A stretch of DNA of 64,000 nt, taken from contig NZ_JAELXV010000003.1 in assembly GCF_016427535.1 (NCBI RefSeq), positions 124,001-188,000 of the forward strand. Reading direction: 5' to 3'. Positions 27,401 to 35,895 of the stretch are shown here, piece by piece. The notes under the pieces are model-generated. The model saw only the letters and a program-made list of their open reading frames with translations, was not told the DNA's origin and made no database searches. This DNA comes from Hymenobacter sp. BT559 (GTDB taxonomy: Bacteria > Bacteroidota > Bacteroidia > Cytophagales > Hymenobacteraceae). A program made the position numbers and the translations under genes. The stretch's first letter is position 1. Each line of letters starts with the position of its first letter.

Positions 27401-27806
27401 GGCTGTGGAAGTAGAAGGTGAAACCCTCACGCTGCACCTCGACGAGGTCGAAATCCGCACCCAGGACCTGCCCGGCTGGCTGGTTGCCACCGACGGCCCG
27501 CTCACCGTGGCGCTCGACGTGACGCTTACCGAGGAGCTGCGCCAGGAAGGCTTGGCCCGCGAACTAGTCAACCGCCTCCAAAATCTGCGCAAAGACTCGG
27601 GCCTTGAGGTGCAGGACCGTATCAGTGTGCACCTAGGGGCTAGCGCGCCTGCCGAGCTGCAAGCCGCTGTGGCTGCGTTTGGTGACTACATCCGCGAGGA
27701 AGTGCAGGCCCAGCGCCTCGACTTTGTGCCCGACGTAACCGGCGGTGCGGTGCTAGATTTTGACGACTTCTCGGTGCCCGCCAAAGTAGAAGTAGTAACT
27801 GCTTGA
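24429..27806 (+). CDS. ileS: Isoleucine--tRNA ligase
   Basis: A class I synthetase of 1125 residues. The HIGH-type motif is GPPSANGQPGIHH at about residues 49-61. The editing (CP1) domain includes AWTTTPWTLPANT (about 238-250). The KMSKS-type motif is GNKMSKRLGN (about 672-681). An anticodon-binding helical domain and a long C-terminal part follow. The length and C-terminal extension match the eukaryote-like type found in many Bacteroidota rather than the shorter E. coli type with a zinc-binding tail; no Cys-rich tail is seen. This type is often linked to natural mupirocin insensitivity, which is family knowledge only. Confidence 0.97.
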   Translation: MTYPEYKQPLDYAKLANDVRAGWDANGIFEKSVSSREGQPTFVFYEGPPSANGQPGIHHVMARAVKDIFCRYQTQLGKQVPRKGGWDTHGLPIELQVEKELGITKEDIGHKISVEDYNQRCRETVMRFKAQWDDLTQQMGYWVDLDNPYITFEPDYIESCWALLKKLYDKGFLYKGYTIQPYSPAAGTGLSSHELNQPGTYKDVKDTTIVAQFKVVRDEVSEKLFAGGGKGNTYILAWTTTPWTLPANTGLAVGKNIPYVLVSTFNPYTAAPIRVVLAKALVSKYFSEKGAAAPFEGYAEGDKKVLPWRIEAEFTGADLVSIHYERLFGIEAGFPHFEGEENAFRVIPGDFVTTEDGTGIVHISPTFGADDFRVAQLNGIPALMVADDQGKLGPVVDRTGRYVAEMGEFGGRWVKNYDGHDQSGADYKTLDESIAIRMRTNGTAFKTEKYEHTYPHCWRTDKPVLYYPLDSWFIKTTAVKDRLIELNKTINWKPESTGTGRFGNWLENLVDWNLSRSRYWGTPLPIWRTQDRTEEICIGSVAELKAEIDKAVAAEIMTHNPYANGEKIDLHRPYVDDIFLVSPSGQPMYREPDLIDVWFDSGAVPYAQWHYPFENQEVFKKNFPADFIAEGVDQTRGWFFTLHALAVMLEDSVAFKNVIANGLVLDKNGNKMSKRLGNAVDPFATIAQYGPDATRWYMISNAPPWDNLKFDQAGITEVQRRFFGTLFNTYSFFALYANLDGFQVGASSVPVAERTELDRWILSKLQSLLAEVRGHYDSYDPTKAARAVQDFVTDQLSNWYVRLSRRRFWKGELTTDKQAAYETLHECLSTVAQLMAPIAPFFADWLYGNLTKGQEAAESVHLTYLAEADTSLIDKALEERMELAQRISSLTHSLRKKSVLKVRQPLQRILVPVLNDTTKEQVGKVEDLICAEVNVKHVEFLDDTSGVLVKSVKPNFKRLGQVYGPRLKAVGARIQTLNSDELSQLEKQGELAVEVEGETLTLHLDEVEIRTQDLPGWLVATDGPLTVALDVTLTEELRQEGLARELVNRLQNLRKDSGLEVQDRISVHLGASAPAELQAAVAAFGDYIREEVQAQRLDFVPDVTGGAVLDFDDFSVPAKVEVVTA

Positions 27807-27814
27807 ATATGAGT

Positions 27815-27848
27815 AACCCGGCTGCGTGTATAAAGGCAGCCGGGTTTT
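27815..27848 (+). terminator. Intrinsic terminator after ileS
   Basis: AACCCGGCTGC (27815-27825) pairs perfectly with GCAGCCGGGTT (27835-27845), followed by TTTC. It lies 9 bases after the ileS stop. Confidence 0.8.
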
Positions 27849-27941
27849 CAGCCGCACAAAGCATTTCTCATACCGTCTTTAGTTGGTTCTCAAAACCCGT
27901 AATTCGGTATAAAACAGTACAAAGTAACTTGAGTTTCATCC

Positions 27942-28637
27942 GTGCAGACCGATTTGCCAGTTAATTCCGCTACTACCCAGCCGCCCTATCAGGCGCGGCG
28001 CGGCAGCGTCCTTCCTTATTTCCTGCTGGCCTTGTTGGTTATCGGAATTGACCAACTGTCTAAGTATTTGGTGCACAGTAGCCCTACGCTTACGTCGGGT
28101 GGGGAAATCATGCTGATTGGCCGCTGGCTAAAGCTGCACTACACCACCAATCCCGGCATGGCCTTCGGCGTCGAGTTGCCGCCACCTTATGGTAAGCTGC
28201 TACTCACGGCCTTCCGGCTAGCGGCCGTAACTGGGCTGAGCTATTACATCGTGTACTTGTGGCGGCACCGGGCCGCGGGTGGCTTCATTGCCTGCATGGC
28301 CCTTATCCTAGGTGGAGCTGTGGGCAACCTGATAGATTCTATCTTCTACGGCATCATTTACCACAATGCGCCCGCGGGGTCGCCCTCCCCGTGGTTTTTC
28401 GGCCAGGTAATAGATATGATTTACGCCGACATCTACGAAGGCTTCTTGCCAGCTGCTTGGCCGCTGGTGGGCGGCAAGTACGTGTCGCTATGGCCAATCT
28501 TTAATATTGCCGACTCGTCCATCTTCATTGGGGTGGCGCTGATACTATTATTCCAGGGCCGTTTCTTCAAGCAGGAAGACGAAACGAAGACTGCGGCGCC
28601 GCGGCCAGCTGGCCCGCCCGCTTCGGACCTTGCCTAG
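27942..28637 (+). CDS. lspA: Lipoprotein signal peptidase (prolipoprotein signal peptidase II)
   Basis: An inner-membrane aspartic protease of 231 residues that cuts the signal peptide from prolipoproteins at the lipobox Cys. The start appears to be GTG 27942. About 25 residues precede the first helix, where the conserved Asp and Lys of IDQLSKYLV appear. The catalytic Asp residues lie in GQVIDMIY and FNIADSSIFIG. Between them is an insertion of some 30 residues (YADIYEGFLPAAWPLVG), usual for Bacteroidota LspA. Several lipobox proteins are encoded in this window. It forms a probable unit with the ABC ATPase gene 45 bases downstream. Confidence 0.94.
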   Translation: MQTDLPVNSATTQPPYQARRGSVLPYFLLALLVIGIDQLSKYLVHSSPTLTSGGEIMLIGRWLKLHYTTNPGMAFGVELPPPYGKLLLTAFRLAAVTGLSYYIVYLWRHRAAGGFIACMALILGGAVGNLIDSIFYGIIYHNAPAGSPSPWFFGQVIDMIYADIYEGFLPAAWPLVGGKYVSLWPIFNIADSSIFIGVALILLFQGRFFKQEDETKTAAPRPAGPPASDLA

Positions 28638-28682
28638 TAAACTTGCGGCGTGGAAATTTTCCACGCCGCTTTTTTTTGCCCC

Positions 28683-30485
28683 ATGCCCTTACTCACCGTT
28701 CAAGACCTGACTATAGACTTTCGCTCGCAGCGCGGGCACACGCGCGCCGTGGCGGGCGTGTCGCTAACCGTGAGTAGGGGAGAGGTGGTTGCCATTGTGG
28801 GCGAGTCGGGTTCGGGCAAGTCCGTGACTTCGCTGGCGCTGCTCGGGCTGCTGGCCAAGCCGGCGGCGCACATCGAGAGTGGCACGGCCGTATTTGAATC
28901 GGAGAAGCTAGGGGAGGTCGATTTGCTAAAGCTCTCCGAAAAGGAGTTGCAGCAAGTGCGGGGCAATGACATCAGCATGATTTTTCAGGAGCCCATGACT
29001 TCCCTGAACCCAGTGCTGACCTGCGGCTACCAAGTGGTGGAAGCGCTGCAGCTGCACACCTCGCTAAGCGAGCAAGCCGCCGCGGCGCGTACCATCGAGT
29101 TGTTCACCGAAGCACAGCTGCCCCGGCCCGAGCAAATATTCAAGTCCTATCCCCACGAGATAAGCGGTGGCCAAAAGCAGCGCGTAATGATTGCGATGGC
29201 GATGGCCTGCCGCCCGGCCTTGCTCATTGCCGACGAGCCGACGACCGCGCTCGATGTGACGGTGCAGGCGCGCATCTTGCAACTCATTCGCGACTTGCGC
29301 CGCGAACATGGCACGGCCGTTCTGTTCATCACACACGACCTAGGTGTGGTGGCCGAGATTGCCGACCGCATTCTGGTGATGTACCGGGGTAGGGTAGTGG
29401 AGCAAGGCGCGGTACTAGACATCTTCACCAATCCCAAGCACCCATATACCAAAGGGCTTCTGGCTTGCCGGCCTCGGCTTTCGATTGGGAAGACGCGCCT
29501 TCCGGTAGTGGCCGATTTTATGAGCGTCGATGCAGCCGGCAATCTAGTAGCTCGGTTGGATGAGGAAAGAGAAAACAGCTCAGAAAAGCCCCTCGCGAGC
29601 TTACAAACCATTTTTGATACTTCCAAAACGTTCCCCGTGGAACAAAATTCACGTTCCACGGTCGCGCAGCCTCTTTTGCAGGTTGAAAATCTACAGGTTC
29701 ACTTCCCCGTTCGCAAGGGATTCTTTACTCGCGCTACCACTTACGTGCGAGCAGTGGACGAGGTCAGCTTCACTATTTACCCCGGTGAAACAGTAGGCTT
29801 GGTTGGTGAGTCGGGCTGTGGCAAGACCACCCTAGGGCGGGCCTTGCTCCGGCTCACGGAACCCACGGCTGGCCGCATCCTATTTGAAGGCACTGACCTA
29901 GCTGCCCTGCCCGCTGGCCAACTGCGCCACCGTCGGCGCGAGTTTCAGCTGGTTTTTCAAGACCCCTACGCGGCGCTCAATCCGATGCTCACGGTGGGCG
30001 AGGCCATCTTGGAGCCACTGCGGGTGCACGGGGTAGGCGGCAGCCGCGCCGAGCAAAAAGCGAGGGTGCGAGAGTTGCTGCGTACGGTGGGCTTGAGCGA
30101 CGATGCCGAGCAGCGCTACCCGCACGAGTTCAGCGGCGGGCAGCGGCAGCGCATTTGCATTGCGCGGGCGCTGGCCTTGCGGCCGAAGCTTATTGTATGC
30201 GATGAATCGGTGTCGGCGCTCGACGTGAGTGTGCAGGCGCAGGTGCTCAACTTACTTAATGACCTCAAGCGGGACCTAGGCATCACCTACCTATTCATTA
30301 CCCACGACCTGTCGGTAGCACGCTTCATGAGTGACCGCCTACTGGTAATGAGCCAGGGTAAGATTGTGGAGAGCGGCCCCGCTGCCGAACTGTACGCGCA
30401 CCCACAGCACCCCTACACGCAGCAGTTGCTGGCGGCCATTCCGAGCGACGACCCGGCCCGCATCGCGGCGCGGGTACAAGCCTAG
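28683..30485 (+). CDS. Fused dipeptide/oligopeptide ABC transporter ATPase (DppD-DppF-like)
   Basis: A single chain of 600 residues counted from ATG 28683, carrying two ABC modules. Module 1 has Walker A GESGSGKS (about residues 40-47), signature SGGQKQR and Walker [13 protein letters not shown]. Module 2 has Walker A GESGCGKT, signature SGGQRQR and Walker [13 protein letters not shown]. Each module ends in the HPYT segment of the oligopeptide family ([18 protein letters not shown]). It would energise peptide uptake, but no permease or binding protein is adjacent. The linker between modules (about 280-335) has unusually AT-rich, non-conserved sequence and holds a parS-like inverted repeat in its DNA. 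Confidence 0.92.
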   Translation: MPLLTVQDLTIDFRSQRGHTRAVAGVSLTVSRGEVVAIVGESGSGKSVTSLALLGLLAKPAAHIESGTAVFESEKLGEVDLLKLSEKELQQVRGNDISMIFQEPMTSLNPVLTCGYQVVEALQLHTSLSEQAAAARTIELFTEAQLPRPEQIFKSYPHEISGGQKQRVMIAMAMACRPALLIADEPTTALDVTVQARILQLIRDLRREHGTAVLFITHDLGVVAEIADRILVMYRGRVVEQGAVLDIFTNPKHPYTKGLLACRPRLSIGKTRLPVVADFMSVDAAGNLVARLDEERENSSEKPLASLQTIFDTSKTFPVEQNSRSTVAQPLLQVENLQVHFPVRKGFFTRATTYVRAVDEVSFTIYPGETVGLVGESGCGKTTLGRALLRLTEPTAGRILFEGTDLAALPAGQLRHRRREFQLVFQDPYAALNPMLTVGEAILEPLRVHGVGGSRAEQKARVRELLRTVGLSDDAEQRYPHEFSGGQRQRICIARALALRPKLIVCDESVSALDVSVQAQVLNLLNDLKRDLGITYLFITHDLSVARFMSDRLLVMSQGKIVESGPAAELYAHPQHPYTQQLLAAIPSDDPARIAARVQA

Positions 30486-30489
30486 TACC

Positions 30490-31251
30490 ATGCACTTCGT
30501 TTATCCCTGCCTACCGTATCAGCCGCGCACCGTCGACCCCATGTGGGCACCGGAGTACGAGTGGGTACGGGCGAACGGGCTGCCCACTGGGCTTGTTGAT
30601 ATGGATAACGGCAGGGTCTGGATACCTACGCTGACCGCTTCATCAAGTACCGCCACCCCACTGGCGCAGGTGGTCTATCGGGGCTGGATGCTGACGGCCG
30701 CCGAGTACGACCAGCTCGCCCGGTCGCTTCCCTTAGCTGTGTCGCCGGTCGAGTACCTATCCTCACACCAAGCAACCGGCTGGTACGAGGCAGTGGCTAC
30801 CTACACCTTCCCGAGCCGCTTCCTCACAGAGCCAGCCGCCCTGGACTTCGCTGCAGGTCGGCGCTATTTTGTGAAGGGCCTAGTGAAGTCGTTTGGCGAA
30901 GACTCGGTGCTAACTAGCCAACAGCAATTGGTAGGCATCTGGCAGCAGCAAGAACTGCCAGCTGACACGACCCTTTTCGTGCGCGATTATGTTGACCTAA
31001 AGCCGGCCTCCGAGCGCCGCTTCTTTGTGGTGCGCGGGCAAGTACTAGGGGCCGCTGGGGCGGTGTTGCCCGAGGCATTGCTAGCGGCTGTGGCAGCGTT
31101 GCAGCCCCGGCTGTTTTACTCGCTCGATGTGGCCGAAACTCTGACCGGCCAGCCCGTGCTGGTAGAGGTAGGCGACGGGCAGGTTTCGGACCTCAAGGAG
31201 TGGTCGGTAGCCGAGTTCGGTAGCTGCGTGCTGCGGACCTTGGCAGCGTGA
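30490..31251 (+). CDS. ATP-grasp domain protein (DUF4343-like)
   Basis: A protein of 253 residues from ATG 30490, four bases after the ABC ATPase stop, so the two are probably co-transcribed. The C-terminal half fits an ATP-grasp fold: FVKGLVKSFGE (about residues 127-137), LFVRDYVDL, then ERRFFVVRGQVLG and VLVEVGDGQVSDLKEW (about 224-239). These would contribute nucleotide- and metal-binding residues. DUF4343-type ATP-grasp proteins are often annotated simply as such and their substrates are not known. There is no signal peptide. The assignment is by pattern only. Confidence 0.6.
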   Translation: MHFVYPCLPYQPRTVDPMWAPEYEWVRANGLPTGLVDMDNGRVWIPTLTASSSTATPLAQVVYRGWMLTAAEYDQLARSLPLAVSPVEYLSSHQATGWYEAVATYTFPSRFLTEPAALDFAAGRRYFVKGLVKSFGEDSVLTSQQQLVGIWQQQELPADTTLFVRDYVDLKPASERRFFVVRGQVLGAAGAVLPEALLAAVAALQPRLFYSLDVAETLTGQPVLVEVGDGQVSDLKEWSVAEFGSCVLRTLAA

Positions 31252-31442
31252 GGCTGGCAAGCTGCACCATACTGTTGTTTAATTTTTGGGTAGTTCTTTG
31301 CACTGCCCGGCGCGCTTGGTAGGGGTATGTCATCCTTCCATCGAGCGCTTCGTATTACATCTTAGCCAAGCCCGTGCTTGGTGTTATCGGCCGCCTTCGT
31401 CAATCTTAACTCTAGCTGTCTGGCGGCCCGTCTTCTTTATTT

Positions 31443-33941
31443 ATGAAAAACCCCAAAGACCCTGCAGCCCCCCGCGCATCTCGCGCGAAGGCTGCTGCCA
31501 CTAGCCTGAGCCAAGACGTCGTGTACCGCGAGTTTGCCGACAACCCCGGAAAGGTGCTCGGCTACCGCCAGCTCTCGCGCCGCCTCGGCATTACAACCAA
31601 GGCGCAGCGGGATGAGCTGTTCGACCACCTGAAAGTATTGCGCCGCCTAGGTAGCATCGAGCTGCTTCAAAACGACGAATACCGTCTAGGTAACCCTACC
31701 GACCTGCAGGTAGCCGCCAGCGCTACAAAGGCTCGCAAAACCACTAAGAAGGCAGCCCCCACTGCTGCTCCCGAGCCAACCCTAGAAGATGAGTTTGGCC
31801 AGGACCCTATCGTGCACCGTCGCCGCTTTGCTGGCTTCGACCACGTAGGCGACGGCCCCGACCGGCCCCGCCGCGATAGCAATACTGTCATTGGCACGGT
31901 AGCCTTGGCCACACCGCGCTTTGCCTTTGTGGTGCGCGAGGATGGCGAGGGCGACGACATCCGCGTCTTCACCGACCAGTTGCGCTACGCCCTCGATGGC
32001 GACTTGGTGCGAGTGCGCCTGCGTGGCATCCGCGACGGCCGCCTCACCGGCGACGTGGTAGAAGTGCTCAAGCGCCAGCGCTCGGAAGTGGTGGGCCGCC
32101 TGCAAGTGCAGGGCTCCATCGGCTTCGTGAAGCCTGACAACCGGAAGGCTTACTTCGATGTGATGGTACCGCCTCAGGAACTCGGTGAGTCGCGCAACGG
32201 CGACAAGGTGCTGGTGCGCATCACCGACTTTCCGGAGCACGAAGGGCAAGGCCGGAACCCGGTCGGGACCATCGTTCGCAACTTCGGCGCGGCTGGCCAA
32301 AACGAGGCCGAGATAAACGCTATCATGGCGGAGTTCGGCTTGCCCTTTGAGTTTCCGAGCGCAGTGGAGGAGGAAGCCGATGCTATTCCGACTACCATCT
32401 CGAAGGAGGAAATTGCGAAGCGCCGCGACTTCCGCGACATCCTCACCTTTACCATCGACCCCGCCGACGCCAAGGATTTTGACGACGCGCTCAGCCTGCG
32501 TACCCTCGAAAATGGCAACTACGAAGTGGGTGTGCACATCGCCGACGTGACCCACTACGTGCGCCTAGGTACCGAGCTAGAGCGCGAGGGTAAGAGCCGC
32601 GCTACCTCGGTGTACCTCGTGGACCGCGTGATTCCGATGCTGCCCGAGAACCTCTCCAACGGCCTCTGCTCGCTGCGGCCCAACGAGGACAAGCTGACCT
32701 TCTCGGCCGTGTTCGAGCTAGACGAAAAGGGCAAGCTGCAAGACTCGTGGTTTGGCAAAACGGTCATTCACTCCGACCGTCGCTTCAGCTACGAGGAGGC
32801 GCAGGAGCGCATCGAAACCGGCGAGGGCGACCTAGCCGAAGAAGTAAATCTCCTGAACCGGCTCGCCAAAAAGCTCTCGGCCGAACGCTTCCGCAAGGGC
32901 GCGATTTCGTTCGAAACGCAGGAGGTGAAGTTCAAGCTGGGCGAAGACGGCAAGCCGCTTGGCGTGTACGTGAAGGAGCGTAAGGACGCGCACAAGCTCA
33001 TTGAGGAGTTCATGCTGCTCGCCAATAAGCGGGTGGCCGAGTTCGTGTTTGGCCTCAAGAAAACCAAGCCGCGCTTCACGATGGTGTACCGCACCCACGA
33101 TGCGCCCGACCCCGACCGCCTCGAAAACTTTGCTCTCTTTGCCCAGAAGTTCGGCCACAACCTGAACTTGGCCAATCCCAAAAAAGTCAGCACCGAGCTC
33201 AACAAGCTCAGCGAAGATGTAGTGGGCAAGCCCGAGCAAAACGTGATTCAGGGCCTAGCCATCCGCTCGATGTCGAAGGCCATTTATACCACCGAGCCCC
33301 TAGGTCACTTCGGGCTAGCGTTTGCGCACTACTCGCACTTCACGTCGCCCATCCGTCGCTACCCCGACATGATGGCCCACCGCCTGCTGGAGCACTACCT
33401 AGAGGGCGGCAAGAACGTACCCGTGGAGCTGGTAGAGGAGGAATGCAAGCACTCGTCGGCTCGCGAAAAACTCGCCGCCAATGCCGAGCGCGCCAGCATC
33501 AAATACAAGCAGGTCGAATACATCGGCGCGCACATTGGCGAGCAGTTTAAGGGCGTGGTATCGGGCCTCACCGAGCGCGGCATCTACGTCGAGATTGAGG
33601 AAAACAAGTGCGAAGGCATGGTGCGCATCTCCGACATTCCGGGCGATACCTACGAGCTCGACAAAGACAACTACCGCCTAGTAGGGCGCGGCTCGAAGCG
33701 CATTATCCAGTTCGGCGACGAGCTGGAAGTCATCATCACATCCGCCAATCTACTCGACCGCACCATTGACATGGAGCTAGTCGATAACCGCCCCGAGCAC
33801 GTGAAGCAGCGCGAGCGGGCCGAGCGCGAAGCTGGCCGCGCCAGCCGCAGTGGCTACCGTGGTGACAAGGGCAGCAGCTCGCGCAGCGGCGCTGGCAAGG
33901 GTGGCCGCGGCGACCGCGAGGGCGGCAAGCGCCGTCGCTAA
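31443..33941 (+). CDS. rnr: Ribonuclease R (RNB/S1 exoribonuclease)
   Basis: A processive 3'-5' exoribonuclease of 832 residues. A winged-helix-like N-terminal part (about 20-80) is followed by cold-shock domains. The RNB catalytic domain has the metal-binding Asp cluster DPADAKDFDDALS near residue 340. A C-terminal S1 domain (LTERGIYVEIEENKCEGMV, about 707-725) is followed by a basic Gly/Arg/Ser-rich tail of about 50 residues that probably adds RNA affinity. It degrades structured RNA in quality control and rRNA decay. The 190-base gap upstream has several TTTG-containing promoter-like words but no clear gene. Confidence 0.95.
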   Translation: MKNPKDPAAPRASRAKAAATSLSQDVVYREFADNPGKVLGYRQLSRRLGITTKAQRDELFDHLKVLRRLGSIELLQNDEYRLGNPTDLQVAASATKARKTTKKAAPTAAPEPTLEDEFGQDPIVHRRRFAGFDHVGDGPDRPRRDSNTVIGTVALATPRFAFVVREDGEGDDIRVFTDQLRYALDGDLVRVRLRGIRDGRLTGDVVEVLKRQRSEVVGRLQVQGSIGFVKPDNRKAYFDVMVPPQELGESRNGDKVLVRITDFPEHEGQGRNPVGTIVRNFGAAGQNEAEINAIMAEFGLPFEFPSAVEEEADAIPTTISKEEIAKRRDFRDILTFTIDPADAKDFDDALSLRTLENGNYEVGVHIADVTHYVRLGTELEREGKSRATSVYLVDRVIPMLPENLSNGLCSLRPNEDKLTFSAVFELDEKGKLQDSWFGKTVIHSDRRFSYEEAQERIETGEGDLAEEVNLLNRLAKKLSAERFRKGAISFETQEVKFKLGEDGKPLGVYVKERKDAHKLIEEFMLLANKRVAEFVFGLKKTKPRFTMVYRTHDAPDPDRLENFALFAQKFGHNLNLANPKKVSTELNKLSEDVVGKPEQNVIQGLAIRSMSKAIYTTEPLGHFGLAFAHYSHFTSPIRRYPDMMAHRLLEHYLEGGKNVPVELVEEECKHSSAREKLAANAERASIKYKQVEYIGAHIGEQFKGVVSGLTERGIYVEIEENKCEGMVRISDIPGDTYELDKDNYRLVGRGSKRIIQFGDELEVIITSANLLDRTIDMELVDNRPEHVKQRERAEREAGRASRSGYRGDKGSSSRSGAGKGGRGDREGGKRRR

Positions 33942-33969
33942 ACGTCGGCCATCTCCCTAGGTAAATAGG

Positions 33970-34040
33970 AAGGACCTTCTCCTGTCAGGACGCAAACTGG
34001 GACTAACAACCCCAGCGCTGCCTGGCTTGAGAAGGTCCTT
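33970..34040 (+). terminator. Branched hairpin element between rnr and the prenyl synthase gene
   Basis: AAGGACCTTCTC (33970-33981) pairs perfectly with GAGAAGGTCCTT (34029-34040). Inside are two smaller stems, CCTGTCAGG and CTGGG/CCCAG, so the RNA could fold as a three-way junction. There is no T run after it, so it may be a processing or stability element more than a plain terminator. Confidence 0.5.
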
Positions 34041-34091
34041 TGGCGTTGCAAGCGTCGCAATAAAAGACCGGCCACCCGGCCATCCTAAACC

Positions 34092-34099
34092 TACCTTTG
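34092..34099 (+). promoter_or_regulatory. Bacteroidota-type -7 promoter box TACCTTTG for the prenyl synthase gene
   Basis: TACCTTTG fits TAnnTTTG and lies five bases before the GTG at 34105. The transcript would be leaderless or nearly so. The box decides the start of the gene, ruling out a longer reading from 34027. Confidence 0.5.
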
Positions 34100-34104
34100 C
34101 CCCC

Positions 34105-35076
34105 GTGCAAACCGACCTCCCCAACCTCCTTCAGCAAGCCTTAAAAGAGCTTGACTACGGCCAGCAGCCGGCCGCTCTCTACGACCCCATTCGCTACATC
34201 ATGAGCCTTGGCGGGAAGCGCCTGCGCCCGCTTTTGACGCTGCTCGGCGGCGAGCTCTTCACCGACGACCTAGGGCCGCTAGTGAAGCCCGCCCTGGCCA
34301 CGGAGGTCTTCCACAACTTTACGCTGGTGCACGACGACCTCATGGACCAGGCGCCGCTGCGCCGCGGCCAGCCCACCGTGCACGAGAAGTGGAACCCTAG
34401 CACGGCCATCCTCTCGGGCGACGTGATGCTGGTGCGGGCCTACGAATTGCTCTTCGAAAACGTACCCGTGGCGGTGCTGCCCCAGGTGCTGCGCCGCTTC
34501 TCACAGACCGCCGCCGAGGTGTGCGAAGGCCAGCAGTGGGATATGAATTTCGAAACCCAAACCGACGTTACCATCCCGCAATATCTCGACATGATTCGGT
34601 TGAAAACAGCCGTGCTCCTAGGCTTCGCCTTGGAGTTGGGGGCTGTGTTGGCTGGCGCTTCGGCCGCCGATGCCGAGCACTTGCGGCAGTTCGGCACCGA
34701 CATTGGCCTAGCCTTCCAGCTCCGCGACGACCTGCTCGATGTATACGGTGACGCCGCCACCTTTGGCAAGCGGGTAGGGGGCGACATTATCTCGGATAAG
34801 AAAACCTACCTGCTGCTAACGGCCCAGGCGCAGGCCAACGCTACCCAGCAGGTGGCCTTGGCCCAGCACATCGGGCAGCCCGTCCATGATGCCGAATCCA
34901 AGGTGACGGCCGTACGTAGCGTTTACGACGAGCTCGGTATTCGCCCCCAAACCGAGACGCTCATCAACCAGTATTTTGAGGCGGCACTTCACCATCTAGG
35001 ACGCATCGATGTACCCGCCGCTCGCAAAGAGCCCTTGCGCCAATTGGCTTTGCAGTTGCTCGAGCGCGAGTCATAG
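34105..35076 (+). CDS. Polyprenyl synthetase family protein (trans-isoprenyl diphosphate synthase)
   Basis: A protein of 323 residues starting with GTG 34105 (reads VQTDLPNLLQ). The two aspartate-rich motifs that bind diphosphate through magnesium are DDLMD at residues 77-81 and DDLLD in FQLRDDLLDVYGD (about 211-215). GGKRLRP (36-42) and the late KTYLL (about 231) are also in place. It makes C15-C20 or longer prenyl diphosphates for quinones, carotenoids or cell-wall carriers. Short side chains (Thr73, Leu74) rather than bulky aromatics stand before the first motif, so a product longer than C15 is possible, but chain length is not firmly predictable. A clear terminator follows. Confidence 0.92.
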   Translation: MQTDLPNLLQQALKELDYGQQPAALYDPIRYIMSLGGKRLRPLLTLLGGELFTDDLGPLVKPALATEVFHNFTLVHDDLMDQAPLRRGQPTVHEKWNPSTAILSGDVMLVRAYELLFENVPVAVLPQVLRRFSQTAAEVCEGQQWDMNFETQTDVTIPQYLDMIRLKTAVLLGFALELGAVLAGASAADAEHLRQFGTDIGLAFQLRDDLLDVYGDAATFGKRVGGDIISDKKTYLLLTAQAQANATQQVALAQHIGQPVHDAESKVTAVRSVYDELGIRPQTETLINQYFEAALHHLGRIDVPAARKEPLRQLALQLLERES

Positions 35077-35082
35077 TGTTAT

Positions 35083-35110
35083 AGAGCGGGCTAGTAGCCC
35101 GCTCTTTTTG
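35083..35110 (+). terminator. Intrinsic terminator
   Basis: AGAGCGGGCT (35083-35092) pairs perfectly with AGCCCGCTCT (35096-35105), with a 3-base loop and a following run of T. It ends the prenyl synthase transcript. Confidence 0.85.
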
Positions 35111-35164
35111 CTGATACCACTTGCCTACTTGCGGACCAAAAATCCGCATCATTCCACCTTACCT

Positions 35165-35797
35165 ATGCCGCTTAATCCCCTCCTCATTTTGCTTGGTCTT
35201 ACCGTAGCCGTGTCGGCCTACGCTTGGTCCAACCAAGAACTGATGAACAACTGGATACTCGACCCCTACCAAATGAACCGCCGTGGGGGGCAGTGGTACC
35301 GCTTCCTCACCTCCGGTTTTCTGCACGCCGACTGGGGGCACCTGCTCTTCAACATGATTACCTTCTACTCGTTTGGCGGGCTGGCCCTCTCGGCTTTCAC
35401 CTACAATTTAGGTGACACGCCCGGCATCCTTGCCTTCCTGGCGCTGTACCTAGGGGGCATCGTGGTGTCCGATTTGCCTACTTACTTCCGCCACCGCCAC
35501 GACCCCGGCTACCGCAGCCTAGGGGCTTCGGGTGGGGTGGCCTCGGTGCTGTTTGCTGGCATCCTGTTCCAGCCTATGGGTAAGGTATACATGATGCTTA
35601 TTCCCGTCGGCATCCCAGGCTTCATCTGGGGCGTACTGTACCTCATGTACTCGTACTACATGGGGCGCCGCCGGGGCGATAATATCAACCACGATGCTCA
35701 CTTCTACGGGGCGCTGTACGGCGTAGTACTCACGGTGGCCCTCTTACCCGATGTATTGGGTAGTTTTTTGCAGCAAGTAGCAGCTTATAGATTTTAA
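35165..35797 (+). CDS. Rhomboid family intramembrane serine protease
   Basis: A membrane protein of 210 residues with about six helices, starting at ATG 35165 (MPLNPLLILLGL). The catalytic pair is visible: Ser in GASGGVASVLFAG (about residue 121) and His in HDAHFYGALYGVV (about 179). The conserved HADWGHLLFNM (about 53-63) supplies the oxyanion His/Asn. WYRFLTSGFLH before it is also typical. Rhomboids cut membrane proteins inside or next to the bilayer; substrates are unknown. The gene sits alone between terminators. Confidence 0.92.
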   Translation: MPLNPLLILLGLTVAVSAYAWSNQELMNNWILDPYQMNRRGGQWYRFLTSGFLHADWGHLLFNMITFYSFGGLALSAFTYNLGDTPGILAFLALYLGGIVVSDLPTYFRHRHDPGYRSLGASGGVASVLFAGILFQPMGKVYMMLIPVGIPGFIWGVLYLMYSYYMGRRRGDNINHDAHFYGALYGVVLTVALLPDVLGSFLQQVAAYRF

Positions 35798-35895
35798 CTA
35801 ATTGATTATTAGAATTTTGTGATTAAACAGGTATCTAAGTGCTAGAGAGCCGCGTACAGTCCGCACACTCTTTCACCTAAACGCCTCTTCTTCAC

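Noticed and set aside
31252..31442. A short reading frame (31286-31504) before rnr
   Set aside because: It overlaps the rnr start in another frame and has no recognisable sequence. The gap more likely holds the rnr promoter.
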